Shown here one piece after another: positions 22,701-31,303 of a stretch of DNA of 64,000 bases. Position numbers and translations under genes: made by a program. The notes under the pieces were generated by a model. It had not been told where the DNA came from, searched no databases, and was given only the letters and a program-made list of their open reading frames with translations. Source of the DNA: Chiua virens (lineage: Eukaryota > Basidiomycota > Agaricomycetes > Boletales > Boletaceae); NCBI GenBank assembly GCA_019787685.1, contig JAHNUO010000001.1, positions 3,348,001 through 3,412,000 on the forward strand. Reading direction: 5' to 3'. Position 1 is the first letter of the stretch. Every line of letters starts with the position of its first letter.

Positions 22701-23043
22701 TTCCTGAATGAAGGGACGCCGCTTAGAATATCTCATACACTGGAAAGGTTATGATGATGACAAAAGAACTTGGGAACCACTAAAGAACCTAAAGAATGCT
22801 CTGGATCTCTTATCCGATTTCCACCAAGCACATCCAGATGCCCCAAGAAAATTTAAAGTCACACAAACTGAATTTAACTCCATGTTTCACCCATATGACA
22901 ATAAAACTAAATCTGAAGATGAGGATAGTCTCCATCATCTCAATTATGAAACAGATCATCCAGAGTCTGATCAACAGATGGGGGGTAGTGTTACAATATC
23001 AACTTTCCATCCCTTAATGGATTACACTTTCAATTTATTCTAA
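19713..23043 (+). pseudogene. pol: Element B pol (broken, RT core deleted)
   Basis: The frame overlaps gag in -1 and holds a protease (LLDSGANAIF near 20032), the first part of RT (to about 20865), RNase H (ECDSSDFATGAV at about 20987), the integrase zinc module and core (ISADFITDLP, ISDRGPQFAS, then the ERMN segment) and a chromodomain (EYLIHWKGYDDD near 22730). Between KLFTKMD and DQKFEWTF about 170 residues are missing compared with element C, including the YIDD catalytic motif. Several TGA and TAA codons interrupt the rest. The reading frame runs through the polypurine tract into the 3' LTR and stops at 23041-23043, as in C. Confidence 0.85.
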
Positions 23044-23412
23044 AGATAACACCTCATGTCAAGGCTGTCCAAAGGATCATACCCTATTGGCTGCCACAAT
23101 ATCACACACTTACACTTCTATCTATTCATTTCCCTTATCACTGACTCATCACGGCAGTGCAAGGCTATACTCTTTATCTATGACTCATATGCATTCACAC
23201 CTTATCATCCAATAGGATACATTATGCTTATCTATGTAGTTCATACTCAGATTAGAACTCCGACATCCATGCAGTATATATGTAAACCCCATGAATCTAA
23301 GCCAGAGACCTCTAACAAAGTTCTCTTGGAGTTTTCACCTCTTCACTGGACTGAACCCCCTCTTCATCAACCACTACCACTTTAACAGTCTAGGTTGTTC
23401 TAGGTTGTTTCA
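22989..23412 (+). repeat. 3' LTR of element B
   Basis: A 424-bp LTR, TGTTACAATATC to GGTTGTTTCA, preceded directly by the purine run atggggggtag. It has accumulated differences from the 5' LTR, for example in the TATA region, where tatatatgtaaacc replaces tatataaacc. Confidence 0.85.
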
Positions 23413-23506
23413 TCAAGTGGATGGAGTATGGATGATGAACCTTGTACAAGACAGACAGTGAATCTGGAAGGGTGAGAATCCTTGTGTGAAATGGGTAATA
23501 ATTCAG

Positions 23507-23888
23507 GTGCAAGATGGTGACAGACCCAATGCATACCCTGCATATCCACTTGTTCCAATGGCAAAAATTGTGAGGGATGAGGTGACATGGATCGGTCTGG
23601 GTTGAAGCCGATTGGTGCAGATGGTCGATTGGCACTGGTATAGTGTCGCTACATGGTCAGCACAGACCCTTGGCCAATCAGTATGGCAGAAGGAGAACAT
23701 TGGAAATGGTCAGGGTACAAGATGGTGGTTGGACCCGACGTATTACCCTGCATAACCACACATTCCAATGGCAAAAATATTGAGGAATGAGATAACATGG
23801 ACAGGTCTGGGTCAAAGCCAATTGGTGCCAATGGTTGATTGACACCAGTATAGTGTTGCTACATGGTCAGCATAGACCCTTGGCCAAT
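23507..23888. repeat. Tandem duplication of about 209 bp units (two copies)
   Basis: The block starting gtgcaagatggtgacagacc at 23507 recurs from about 23716 as gtacaagatggtggttggac. Both run through ttccaatggcaaaaat and ctacatggtcagca to cccttggccaat. They differ at scattered, mainly transition, positions. Long frames on the minus strand through it have no recognisable product. Confidence 0.65.
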
Positions 23889-24002
23889 TATCTAGGCCTG
23901 TCGGCATTCTATGAAGAGGAAAAAAGAGGAGCAAAGTCAATGAGGGAAAGCTAAAAGACTTACCAGATAGAAAGAGTAACCTACCTAGCCCTCTATCCTG
24001 CG

Positions 24003-24449
24003 ATGTCGAAGCACATCATTACCCATGTGACAAACAAGAATCAACACCCTGGAACACCTGACCTCCCTGCCCCATGGCACAGTAGCCAGGTCATCCAAGA
24101 AGAGCATGCAGCACATAATTTGGCTCTCATGGCTGCTAGGCTCCAGCAGCAGGAGCACATTCACCAGGCAGCTGAGATCCAAGATCAGCTACACAAGCAG
24201 TCAAAAACACAATGTACCAAGTTCCAGAATCCAACAACAGCAGTGACTAGGTCAGTAAAGCCAAAGCTGAAAACAGCAACCAAGTCAGATGGTGCAATCT
24301 CAAGCATACAGACCTTGTCACATGTCCAAGGTTGCAATGAGGGAGATGGTGAAAGTCAAGAGGTTGGATCTGAAAAAGGTACAGGTACTTCAATACATGA
24401 AGCAAACACAAGGATGCTTACCTTGCATCTAAGCTACAGACACTGAACC
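24003..24449 (+). pseudogene. 5' part of a decayed host-type gene (possibly DUF6532-like), split by element C
   Basis: An ATG at 24003 opens a 147-aa frame rich in Q, E, H and A (MAARLQQQEHIHQAAEIQDQ), probably a coiled coil, followed by a K/T/S-rich linker. Element C inserted at gaacc (24445-24449), and matching coding-like sequence resumes at 31304. A splice acceptor (ctacag) probably lies just before the insertion. The gene may belong to a family of repetitive Agaricomycete proteins with a C-terminal DUF6532-type domain; that is a tentative recollection. As it stands it is interrupted and carries stops downstream. Confidence 0.4.
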
Positions 24450-24864
24450 TGAAACAACCTAGAACAAATCTAGACTGTAAAGTGTAGTGGATGAAGTGAG
24501 AGGGGGTTCAGTCCAGATGAGAGGCGAAAACTCCAAGAGAACTTTGTTAGAGCTCTCTGGCTGTCATTCATGGGGTTTATATACTACATGGATATCGGAG
24601 TTCTAATCTGAGTATGAACTACGTAGATAAGCATAATGTATCCTATTGGATGATAAGGTGTGAATTGGTATGAGTCATAGATTAGAGCATAGCCTTGCAC
24701 TGCCGATGATGAGTCAGTGATAAGGGAAATGAATAGATAAGAACATGAGGTGATGGATGCTGTGTTATTGTGGCAGCCAATCGGATATGATCCTTTGGAC
24801 AGCCTTGACATGAGGCGTGTATGTTTAGAATAAGTTGAATGTAGGAGTTGAGAAGTGAGGAAAA
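24450..24864 (-). repeat. 3' LTR of element C, lacking its first 15 bases
   Basis: It matches 30874-31288 of the 5' LTR base for base by eye. The terminal segment gttggtatcgtaaca of the 5' LTR (31289-31303) has no counterpart here: after 24864 the sequence is ttctgttgatc, the end of pol. The purine run seen before B's 3' LTR is also missing. Confidence 0.88.
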
Positions 24865-27800
24865 TTCTGTTGATCGAACTCCGGATGATCTATTTCATAA
24901 TTGAGACGATGGAGATTTTCCTCATCTTCGTGTGAAGTTTTATCGTCATAGGTTTGGAACATAGAGTTAAATTTGGTTTGTGTGACTTTTAATTTTCTTG
25001 GGGCATCTGGATGTGCTTCGTGGAAATCAGATATGAGATCTGGCGCATTCTTCAGATTCTTTAGTGGTTCCCAAGTTCTTTCGTCATCATCATAACCCTT
25101 CCAGTGTATGAGATATTCTAGGCGTCGTCCTTTCATTCGGGAGTCGACAATATAATCTGCTTCGAATTCTTCTTCTCGGTCATCTCCGATTACGACAGGT
25201 CGCGGTTTGTATACCGGCTGTTCTGGTAGATGTTCCTTATAGGGTTTAACCTGAGAAATATTTACTACTGGATGTATTCGCATAGTGCGTGGGAGTCGAA
25301 GCTTTAAAGCATTCGGACCGTGCATGGATATTATGTCATAGGGGCCAATCCATTTATCCGTGAATTTTGGATGTTGTTTTATTTTTAGATTTGCTGTAGA
25401 GAGCCAGACCTTATCTCCAATTGAATACGAAGGGGGTTCTGATCTCGATCTATCTGCAATGTTTTTCATGTTTTCCGCGGCTTTATCTATATTAGATTTG
25501 GTTTGTTCTAGAACTTCGGAGAAATCCGTAATGTAGTTCTGAGCAGCCGGGTTTTTCATGGATTGTGGCATAATTCCCATTCTGGGGACGTAGGAACGTG
25601 TGATTTCGAATGGTGAGAATTTAGTGGCAGTGTGTTTCTTGCTGTTGTATGAGAATTGTGCGAGAGGAAGCCAATCGGCCCATGTGTTATCTTTCTCAGC
25701 ACAGAACATGCGAAGATACTGTTGCACTTCTCGGTTCATTCGTTCCGATTGTCCATCCGTTTGTGGGTGATGAGCAGTGCTTAATTTGGGTGTTATTTTT
25801 AATCCTGAGCATATATCTTTCATAAGTTGGGAAGCGAATTGTGGTCCTCTATCCGAAATGATGGTTTTAGGGAGGCCATGATGTTTCCATATGTGTGAGA
25901 GATATAATTTAGCGAGGTCCATGGATGTACACGTTTTGTGGCAGGGAATAAATTCGACTTCTTTAGAGAAGCGATCCACAACCGTGAGAATGGAATCATA
26001 GGAGTGTGAAAGTGGGAGATCTGTAATGAAATCTGCTGAGATATCTTCCCATGGTAATGACGGTGTTTCTAAAGGTTGCAGGAGTCCTGCTGTTTTCTGA
26101 TTAGAACCTTTGAAACGAGCGCATCTTTCACAATGTGAGACATAATTCTTGACTTCTTCGTTCATTCGAGGCCAAATGTAGGTTCGTGATAGAAGTTCTA
26201 AAGTTTTGTCATAGCCAGGATGTCCAGCTTCTGGTGTGTCATGAAACATGGTTATGGATTTGGTGCGTAAAGCGTCCGGAATGAAGATCCTATCCCCCTT
26301 TCTAAGGAAGGCGTCCTCGACTTTGTATCCGATAGAAAGTAAGTGTTTCATGGCATTAGGTGATAGTTTCATTGTTTCATGTTGTACGTCAGATAAGAAT
26401 TGATCACCATTGTATAGGAGAGTGACGGCTGATCTGATCTTAGATGGATCCATGAGAAGGATTCCTTTGTTATCATCTTCGATTCTGATCATGTGATCTT
26501 CTCGTCTGCTTAGAGCATCTGCTTTTCCCATAGTGACTCCAGCCTTGTGGTGCCAAGTGAAGTTAAAGCGTGATAGATATTGAGCCCATCTCGCTTGTCT
26601 TCGGTTAAGATCTTGGCGTGTCATAAACCACGTAAGGTTCTGATGGTCATTCCATATTTCGAATTCGTGTTTTGCACCCTCAAGATAGTGGCGCCATAGT
26701 TCTAGAGAGCGGATAACCGAAAGCATTTCTTTGTCGGCTATAGGGTAATTCCGTTCTTCTGGTGTCATAGAGTGGCTATTGTAAGCGACGGGGTGCCAAA
26801 GTCCTTCTTTTTCTAAAGATAGAACTGCTCCTGTGGCGAAATCCGATGAATCGCATTCTAGGCGATATTTGGCATTCTGATCCGGATAAGCAAGGATAGG
26901 GGCTGTCGTAAAAGCCTTTTTAAGCATAGTGAATGCTTCGTCACAAGTGAAGGTCCATTCGAATTTCTGATCCCTTTTAGTAAGGTCGTGTAAAGGTCGT
27001 GCTATTTTTCCATAATCTTTAATGAATCTGCGATAGAAGTTGGCAAGTCCGAGGAAACTTCTGATGTGTTTGACTGATGTGGGAGTTGGCCATTCAGCTA
27101 CTGCTTTGGTCTTTTCGTTATCCATTTTAATCCCATCAGTTCCCACGATCATTCCAAGGAAGTCCACTTCTTTTACGCGGAAGAAGCATTTTTCTGGTTT
27201 TACGTATAGATCGTTATCTTCAAGGCGTTTAAGCACTTCAAGTACAATTTTATCATGAGTTTCATAATCGTCGGTGTTCGTGAAGATCATAAGGTCATCG
27301 ATGTAAACGACAACGACGCCATTCATATCGGCAAAGATTTCATTCATCATAGTTTGAAACGTTGCTGGTGAGTTGCATAATCCAAAGTACATGACGATTG
27401 GTTCGAAAGAACCTCGGTGGCAGACAAAGGCTGCTTTCCATTCATCGCCTTCTTTGATGCGTACGTTATTGTATCCCCATCGGAGATCCATTTTTGTAAA
27501 AAGCTTAGCGTCTTTTAATTTATCCACAAGCTGCGAAATGAGCGGCAAGGGGTAGTTATTCTTAGTCGTATGTTCGTTTAGGTATCGGTAATCCTGAACC
27601 ATGCGCTTCTTTCCATCTTTCTTTGGGACGAAGAAGACCGGAGATGTCTGTTCGGACTTAGAGGGTCTGATGTAACCTTTCTTTAATTGGTCATCAATAA
27701 ATGCGGAGACCTCCTCTTGTTCTGTGACAGAGAGGGGTATTAAGCGACCCTTCTTGGGAACGAACGACTCTTTTAGGTCAATGTGGTGATCCCATGGTTT

Positions 27801-28660
27801 GCGTAATGGTATTCTTTCAGATTCCGTTTTTCCAAATACTTTTGCATATTTTAAATATTCTCGTGGGACCATCTCTTCAAGAGTGCGTTCCTTAGGAGGA
27901 GAAGGTGGAGTTTCCATGTTTGCAGTAAAAATACGAGATTCCGCGATAGAGTTTGCATATTTAAGTTCTTCTTCGATAATGGAATCCAAGAAATCGTCTT
28001 CTTCTTGAGAATGACATGATTCGGGACATCTCCGCATCACAACTGATCCTGTAGACCAATCAATATGGGGATTGTGGTGCTTTAACCATGTATATCCGAG
28101 GATAAGGTCGTTCTTTCCAAGGTTGGTAATTTCGGCATCCACTATTTCCCTGTGTCCTTTGTAATCAATCAGGATTTGTGTGGCGTGAGTAATAGAACCC
28201 GCTTGATTCTTGGTTCCGTCGACATTAAAAACTTGTATGGCGTGTGGCAGCGCGTGTGTGGGGAGTTTATGTTTAGCGACGTAATTTTCGTGTATGAAGA
28301 TCGCGTTAGCTCCACTATCAAGAAGCGCTTTTGCTCCGACATAACCAATTTGGTTTACTGGGGATACCAAAATTGGTAATACTATTTCTTTTTCTACCGA
28401 TGTAGATCTAATGAAAGACCCATTGGGGATTTGTTTTGGGACAGAATTAAGCACGGAACTATCGTGTCCGCCGCGCTCTGCAGAGACGCTGTCAACGCTT
28501 TCGTTTTCTGTTGTTTTTGGTGATTTAGGTAGTTTATCCTCTTGCCGGGGAGGTGTTTCTGAGTAAGCAAAATCAAACTTTAAAGAAACGGTGTTTTCAT
28601 ATGATTTCGGAAGGGTGGCGCGAACGTGAGATCCCAGTTTACTCAGTTCGCCTTGCCTTT
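24825..28660 (-). CDS. pol: Element C Pol: protease, RT, RNase H, integrase, chromodomain
   Basis: The frame is open from within gag (-1 frame) to the stop at 24825-24827. Numbering from the Leu-Asn-Ser segment at 28454: aspartic protease LLDSGA at 44-49; RT with YIDD at 384-387; RNase H D535, E576, D603; integrase zinc module H738, H745, C775, C778; catalytic triad D808, D868, E904, the last two 35 residues apart (DD35E); GPY/F-like segment near 1035-1060; chromodomain 1097-1153 (LEYLIHWKGYDDDERTWEP). No stop or frameshift is present, and all catalytic residues are there. There is no ATG in the right place (28454 is GTG), so it is expected as a Gag-Pol fusion by frameshifting. The last residues (FNLF) are encoded inside the 3' LTR. 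Pol would mature Gag, copy the RNA and integrate the DNA, the chromodomain probably binding modified histone tails. Confidence 0.93.
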
Positions 28661-29815
28661 TCCCTTCTTTTCGGTTTCGTACTTGTCGTAATAAAACGCT
28701 TGTACTTCTTCAGGAGTCATTCCTCGGATGGCCGCGAAGGGGTCCTTATCCGGGACTGAAGAAGTTGAGGCCTTAGGGGTTTCTTTTTGAGATGTGGATC
28801 TCGCTTTTCGAGTTTTGCCACATGAGGCTTTGTGGTTGCCGGCGTAGTATTTGCACTCCGGGCATTGTACTTTGGGTTTAGGGCAATCCCTAGGATAGTG
28901 ACCCTTTTCTCCGCAGTTGAAGCACTTGTTGTTGGGGTTGGCCTTCTTTTGACCAAATGCCCTTACTTCTTTGCCGGTGAACCAGCCATCTTCATCTTGT
29001 TCGTATGTCACAGCCCCTATGTCCATTGCATTGGGGTCCTTCTGTTTCCAGTTCCTTTCTCCTCGGACATAGTTGATTGACTCGAAGGAGTTACCTGCCG
29101 TGCGAATTGCAGCAAGGTATTTGGTGACTGCTTGGTTGCGGTCGGAAATGAAGGAAGGATGTGAAGAGTTTGTATAGATCGGATCATTCGGATCTTGCCG
29201 TTGTCCGTCCTTGAAAATTTGGAATATGATGCTTCTGGCGGCATTCGTTTCCAGAAGCCTTATGGCATGTGTGGGATCGATCTGTGCTTGCTGCCACAGA
29301 TTTTCCCAGCGGACTATGAAGTCTTCAACCCTCATGTTACCCTGTTTCAGGTTTTCCAATTGGGTACGAGCCCAGTCTACTTTATTGTTTTGTCGGAACA
29401 TTCCTTCTATGTCCACGACCAATTGTGCCCATGTGAGTTTAGAACCTTGAGCTAATCTTGTCTCGGCGAATTGCGAGCTTTTTGCTCCTTTGAGACGTGA
29501 GAGTACGGCGAGTACCGCGTGATGTGAGTCAGGGGCGATAGCCCTCTGATTGATGTCGAGCCATCCTTTCATCTTAGCCCACCATTCTTCGAATTTGGTT
29601 TGGTCTCCGTCATAGAGACCGGGGTCTGCGAATATTTCGACTTTTGATGAGGTGGCTGCTGGTGCTGCTGCTCCAGCATTGATCTTGTTTTCTAGCGTGG
29701 CAACTACATTTGTCAATTCTTGGACCAGCCAAGCCGATGCCGTGAGACGATCTCCATCGTTCAACGATTGGTTGTTTAGATCTTTAAGGGCGGTGGCGTA
29801 GGTGTATCCTGACAT
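28643..29815 (-). CDS. gag: Element C Gag (390 aa)
   Basis: ATG at 29815-29813, two bases after the ORF2 stop. The capsid-like region has W-rich helices (FEEWWAKMKGWLDI near 75-88; GMFRQNNKVDWARTQLENL near 138-156). A perfect zinc knuckle C-X2-C-X4-H-X4-C lies at 298-311 (CFNCGEKGHYPRDC), followed by a second cysteine/histidine cluster, C318, C321, H328, C332. The C-terminus is lysine-rich (EKKGKGKAN), and its codons form the frameshift site. Gag assembles particles around the element RNA, and the knuckles bind RNA. It is intact, whereas B's gag is broken. It is probably the third protein read from the leader, after ORF1 and ORF2. Confidence 0.93.
   Translation of the reverse strand: MSGYTYATALKDLNNQSLNDGDRLTASAWLVQELTNVVATLENKINAGAAAPAATSSKVEIFADPGLYDGDQTKFEEWWAKMKGWLDINQRAIAPDSHHAVLAVLSRLKGAKSSQFAETRLAQGSKLTWAQLVVDIEGMFRQNNKVDWARTQLENLKQGNMRVEDFIVRWENLWQQAQIDPTHAIRLLETNAARSIIFQIFKDGQRQDPNDPIYTNSSHPSFISDRNQAVTKYLAAIRTAGNSFESINYVRGERNWKQKDPNAMDIGAVTYEQDEDGWFTGKEVRAFGQKKANPNNKCFNCGEKGHYPRDCPKPKVQCPECKYYAGNHKASCGKTRKARSTSQKETPKASTSSVPDKDPFAAIRGMTPEEVQAFYYDKYETEKKGKGKAN
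28658..28664 (-). promoter_or_regulatory. Putative -1 ribosomal frameshift heptamer G GGA AAA
   Basis: On the minus strand GGGAAAA sits five codons before the gag stop, with the zero-frame split G|GGA|AAA required for tandem slippage. The -1 frame downstream is pol and is open across the overlap. The same heptamer in the same frame is at 19691-19697 in element B. A downstream structure was not assessed. Confidence 0.7.
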
Positions 29816-29817
29816 AT

Positions 29818-30063
29818 TTACCAGGCGTCAGATGCAGGTTCTGGTGCTCCCCAAGCGTTAGCGGTGGCTGTTCCGTATTCTTCGTAGGGTGAGAAAAGAC
29901 CGAATGTGACTGCAAAAGGGTAGTCTCGTCGTTTGATAGAGACGTAAATTGGGCGTTGTGATTCTTGTACCTTGTTTGTAAGGTAGAATGCGATGTAGCC
30001 GAAATAGAAAGTGGTTATTGTGCAGGAGATAATGAGGGCGATAGCTACGAGTTCCCAAGACAT
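29818..30063 (-). CDS. Element C ORF2: 81-aa single-span membrane protein upstream of gag
   Basis: ATG at 30063-30061; stop TAA at 29820-29818, two bases before the gag ATG. Residues 5-28 are hydrophobic (VAIALIISCTITTFYFGYIAF), consistent with one transmembrane helix. The rest is polar, with tyrosines and the motif NAWGAP near the end. Element B has an 81-codon counterpart in the same place, with a hydrophobic N-terminus and NAWGAP, although the sequences otherwise differ greatly. No homology to known envelope proteins is seen, and env genes of Ty3/gypsy elements lie after pol, not before gag. Role unknown: membrane targeting of particles, or a viroporin-like function, would be guesses. It is the first AUG on the unspliced transcript. 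Confidence 0.75.
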   Translation of the reverse strand: MSWELVAIALIISCTITTFYFGYIAFYLTNKVQESQRPIYVSIKRRDYPFAVTFGLFSPYEEYGTATANAWGAPEPASDAW

Positions 30064-30077
30064 AAAATTTGCTATTT

Positions 30078-30775
30078 CTAAAGGTAGCGAGAAGGGATCC
30101 TGAGAGTGTTTCTAGGACGTAGGGATGGGAATTCTCGGTTATCGTACTGCGAGTATGGACGTATACGAGAGGGTACTCGGTTAGCTTTGTAGCGTCTGAG
30201 TATTCTTTTTCTCTCTAGGTCAGTCCTAGCGTTCCTCCTTTCAATTTCTCTGGGTGGGAGCCAGTCGTTAGGGTCTCCGAAACTTTCCTCAGAGGGCTCT
30301 CTTAATGGAGCAGGTGGGAATGGGGACGGTTCTCTTTTGGGAAGGGGAGCGGGAAAATATTCGCGCTTAACTTCTACTTCCTCAGTGGGATACCGTAATT
30401 CCGGGCTGTCGGACCGGGTTGACTCTCTGGTGGTTGAGTAGTCTGGGAGCGATGAATCGTCTCCTAAAAAGTGGCCTAATAGGGCGTGAAATATCTCTGT
30501 GTCGGTTCTGTCCTCGGGATCTAAATCCTCTAAGGCGACGACTTCTGCAAGGTAGGCGGCGTCGAAGACGTAGGGTTCGTCAACGAGATCAGGGAAGGCT
30601 TCCTGAGCGGCGGCGATAGCAGAGAGAGGGAGGTTGGACACTATTTTTGTGGTCTCAGTTAAGAGGACAATGAGCGTCAAGGGATGCGCTATCGACTCCT
30701 GCGCTATATGGACCTTTGGTCTCGAGCGGCTTCTGAAGAGGATATAATCTTCCGTTCAAAGGGTTGCGACTTACT
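30078..30775 (-). CDS. Element C ORF1 (187 aa), start codon made by splicing
   Basis: The frame 30638-30078 is open but has no ATG, and none lies between the predicted RNA start and 30064 in any frame. Exon 1 ends in A at 30775. The intron 30774-30641 (134 nt, GTAAGT to TAG, branch-like ttaactgag) joins it to TG at 30640-30639, giving AUG followed by SNLPLSAIAAAQEAF. The protein is acidic (ALEDLDPEDRTDTEIF), then proline-rich (LPKREPSPFPPAPLREP), then NDWLPPREIER, with an arginine-rich tail (KRILRRYKANRVPSRIRPY). Element B has the same intron position, the same assembled AUG and the same length. No known domain is recognised. The basic tail could bind RNA and the proline-rich part could recruit partners. 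The stop TAG at 30080-30078 lies 14 nt before the ORF2 ATG. Confidence 0.8.
30641..30774 (-). other. Intron in the leader of element C
   Basis: Donor GTAAGT (30774-30769), acceptor aaaaatag (ending 30641), branch-like ttaactgag 17-25 nt before the acceptor. The corresponding intron in element B is 17560-17698. Its removal joins A to TG and creates the only start codon for ORF1. Confidence 0.75.
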
Positions 30776-30860
30776 CTGTGCGCTTGTTCCTCTTGTTTAG
30801 TGGTAAGACGGCTACGACGAGGTCGAGGGACTTGACAGTAGTATCGACGGCGAAGAAAGC

Positions 30861-30871
30861 AACAAAGTTCT
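30861..30871 (-). promoter_or_regulatory. Element C self-priming primer-binding site
   Basis: Minus strand AGAACTTTGTT, two bases inside the LTR edge, perfectly complementary to AACAAAGTTCT at 30972-30962. It is the same in element B. No tRNA primer match starting with TGG is present. Confidence 0.72.
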
Positions 30872-30873
30872 AA

Positions 30874-31303
30874 TGAAACAACCTAGAACAAATCTAGACT
30901 GTAAAGTGTAGTGGATGAAGTGAGAGGGGGTTCAGTCCAGATGAGAGGCGAAAACTCCAAGAGAACTTTGTTAGAGCTCTCTGGCTGTCATTCATGGGGT
31001 TTATATACTACATGGATATCGGAGTTCTAATCTGAGTATGAACTACGTAGATAAGCATAATGTATCCTATTGGATGATAAGGTGTGAATTGGTATGAGTC
31101 ATAGATTAGAGCATAGCCTTGCACTGCCGATGATGAGTCAGTGATAAGGGAAATGAATAGATAAGAACATGAGGTGATGGATGCTGTGTTATTGTGGCAG
31201 CCAATCGGATATGATCCTTTGGACAGCCTTGACATGAGGCGTGTATGTTTAGAATAAGTTGAATGTAGGAGTTGAGAAGTGAGGAAAAGTTGGTATCGTA
31301 ACA
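30874..31303 (-). repeat. 5' LTR of element C (promoter LTR)
   Basis: A 430-bp LTR, TGTTACGATACC to GGTTGTTTCA. The TATA box TATATAAA is at 31007-31000, and the predicted RNA start AACAAAGTTCT at 30972 lies 35 nt from the start of that box. Two ATGs just after the TATA box precede this predicted start and would not be in the RNA. Confidence 0.9.

Larger units (their letters stand above)
16001..23412 (+). mobile_element. Element B: chromodomain Ty3/gypsy retrotransposon, decayed
   Basis: Plus-strand element with LTRs starting TGTTACAATATC and ending GGTTGTTTCA, flanked by the perfect 5-bp duplication tcaag (15996-16000 and 23413-23417). The order is 5' LTR (split by a 1042-bp TIR transposon), 11-nt self-priming site, intron, ORF1, ORF2, gag, -1 frame pol, polypurine tract (about 22980-22988), 3' LTR. 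It belongs to the same family as element C and preserves the same extra upstream reading frames. It carries many stops and frameshifts and a deletion of the RT core. It lies next to the Plavaka relic. Confidence 0.9.
24450..31303 (-). mobile_element. Element C: nearly intact chromodomain Ty3/gypsy retrotransposon
   Basis: Minus-strand element of 6854 bp with a perfect 5-bp duplication gaacc at 24445-24449 and 31304-31308. The two LTRs show no difference that I can see over the 415 bp they share, so the insertion is young. Order from 31303 down: 5' LTR, self-priming site, intron, ORF1 (187 aa), ORF2 (81 aa, membrane span), gag (390 aa), slippery heptamer, pol of about 1270 aa in the -1 frame. 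All four frames are open. A net 24-nt deletion at the pol/3' LTR boundary removed the polypurine tract and the first 15 nt of the 3' LTR. Confidence 0.93.

Noticed and set aside
29818..30063. ORF2 as an envelope protein
   Set aside because: At 81 residues, with no signal peptide/ectodomain layout and lying before gag, it does not resemble known env proteins.
30641..30680. ORF1 of element C starting at an upstream TTG (30680)
   Set aside because: The segment lies inside a conserved intron, and copy B has no matching upstream coding sequence; the spliced AUG fits both copies.
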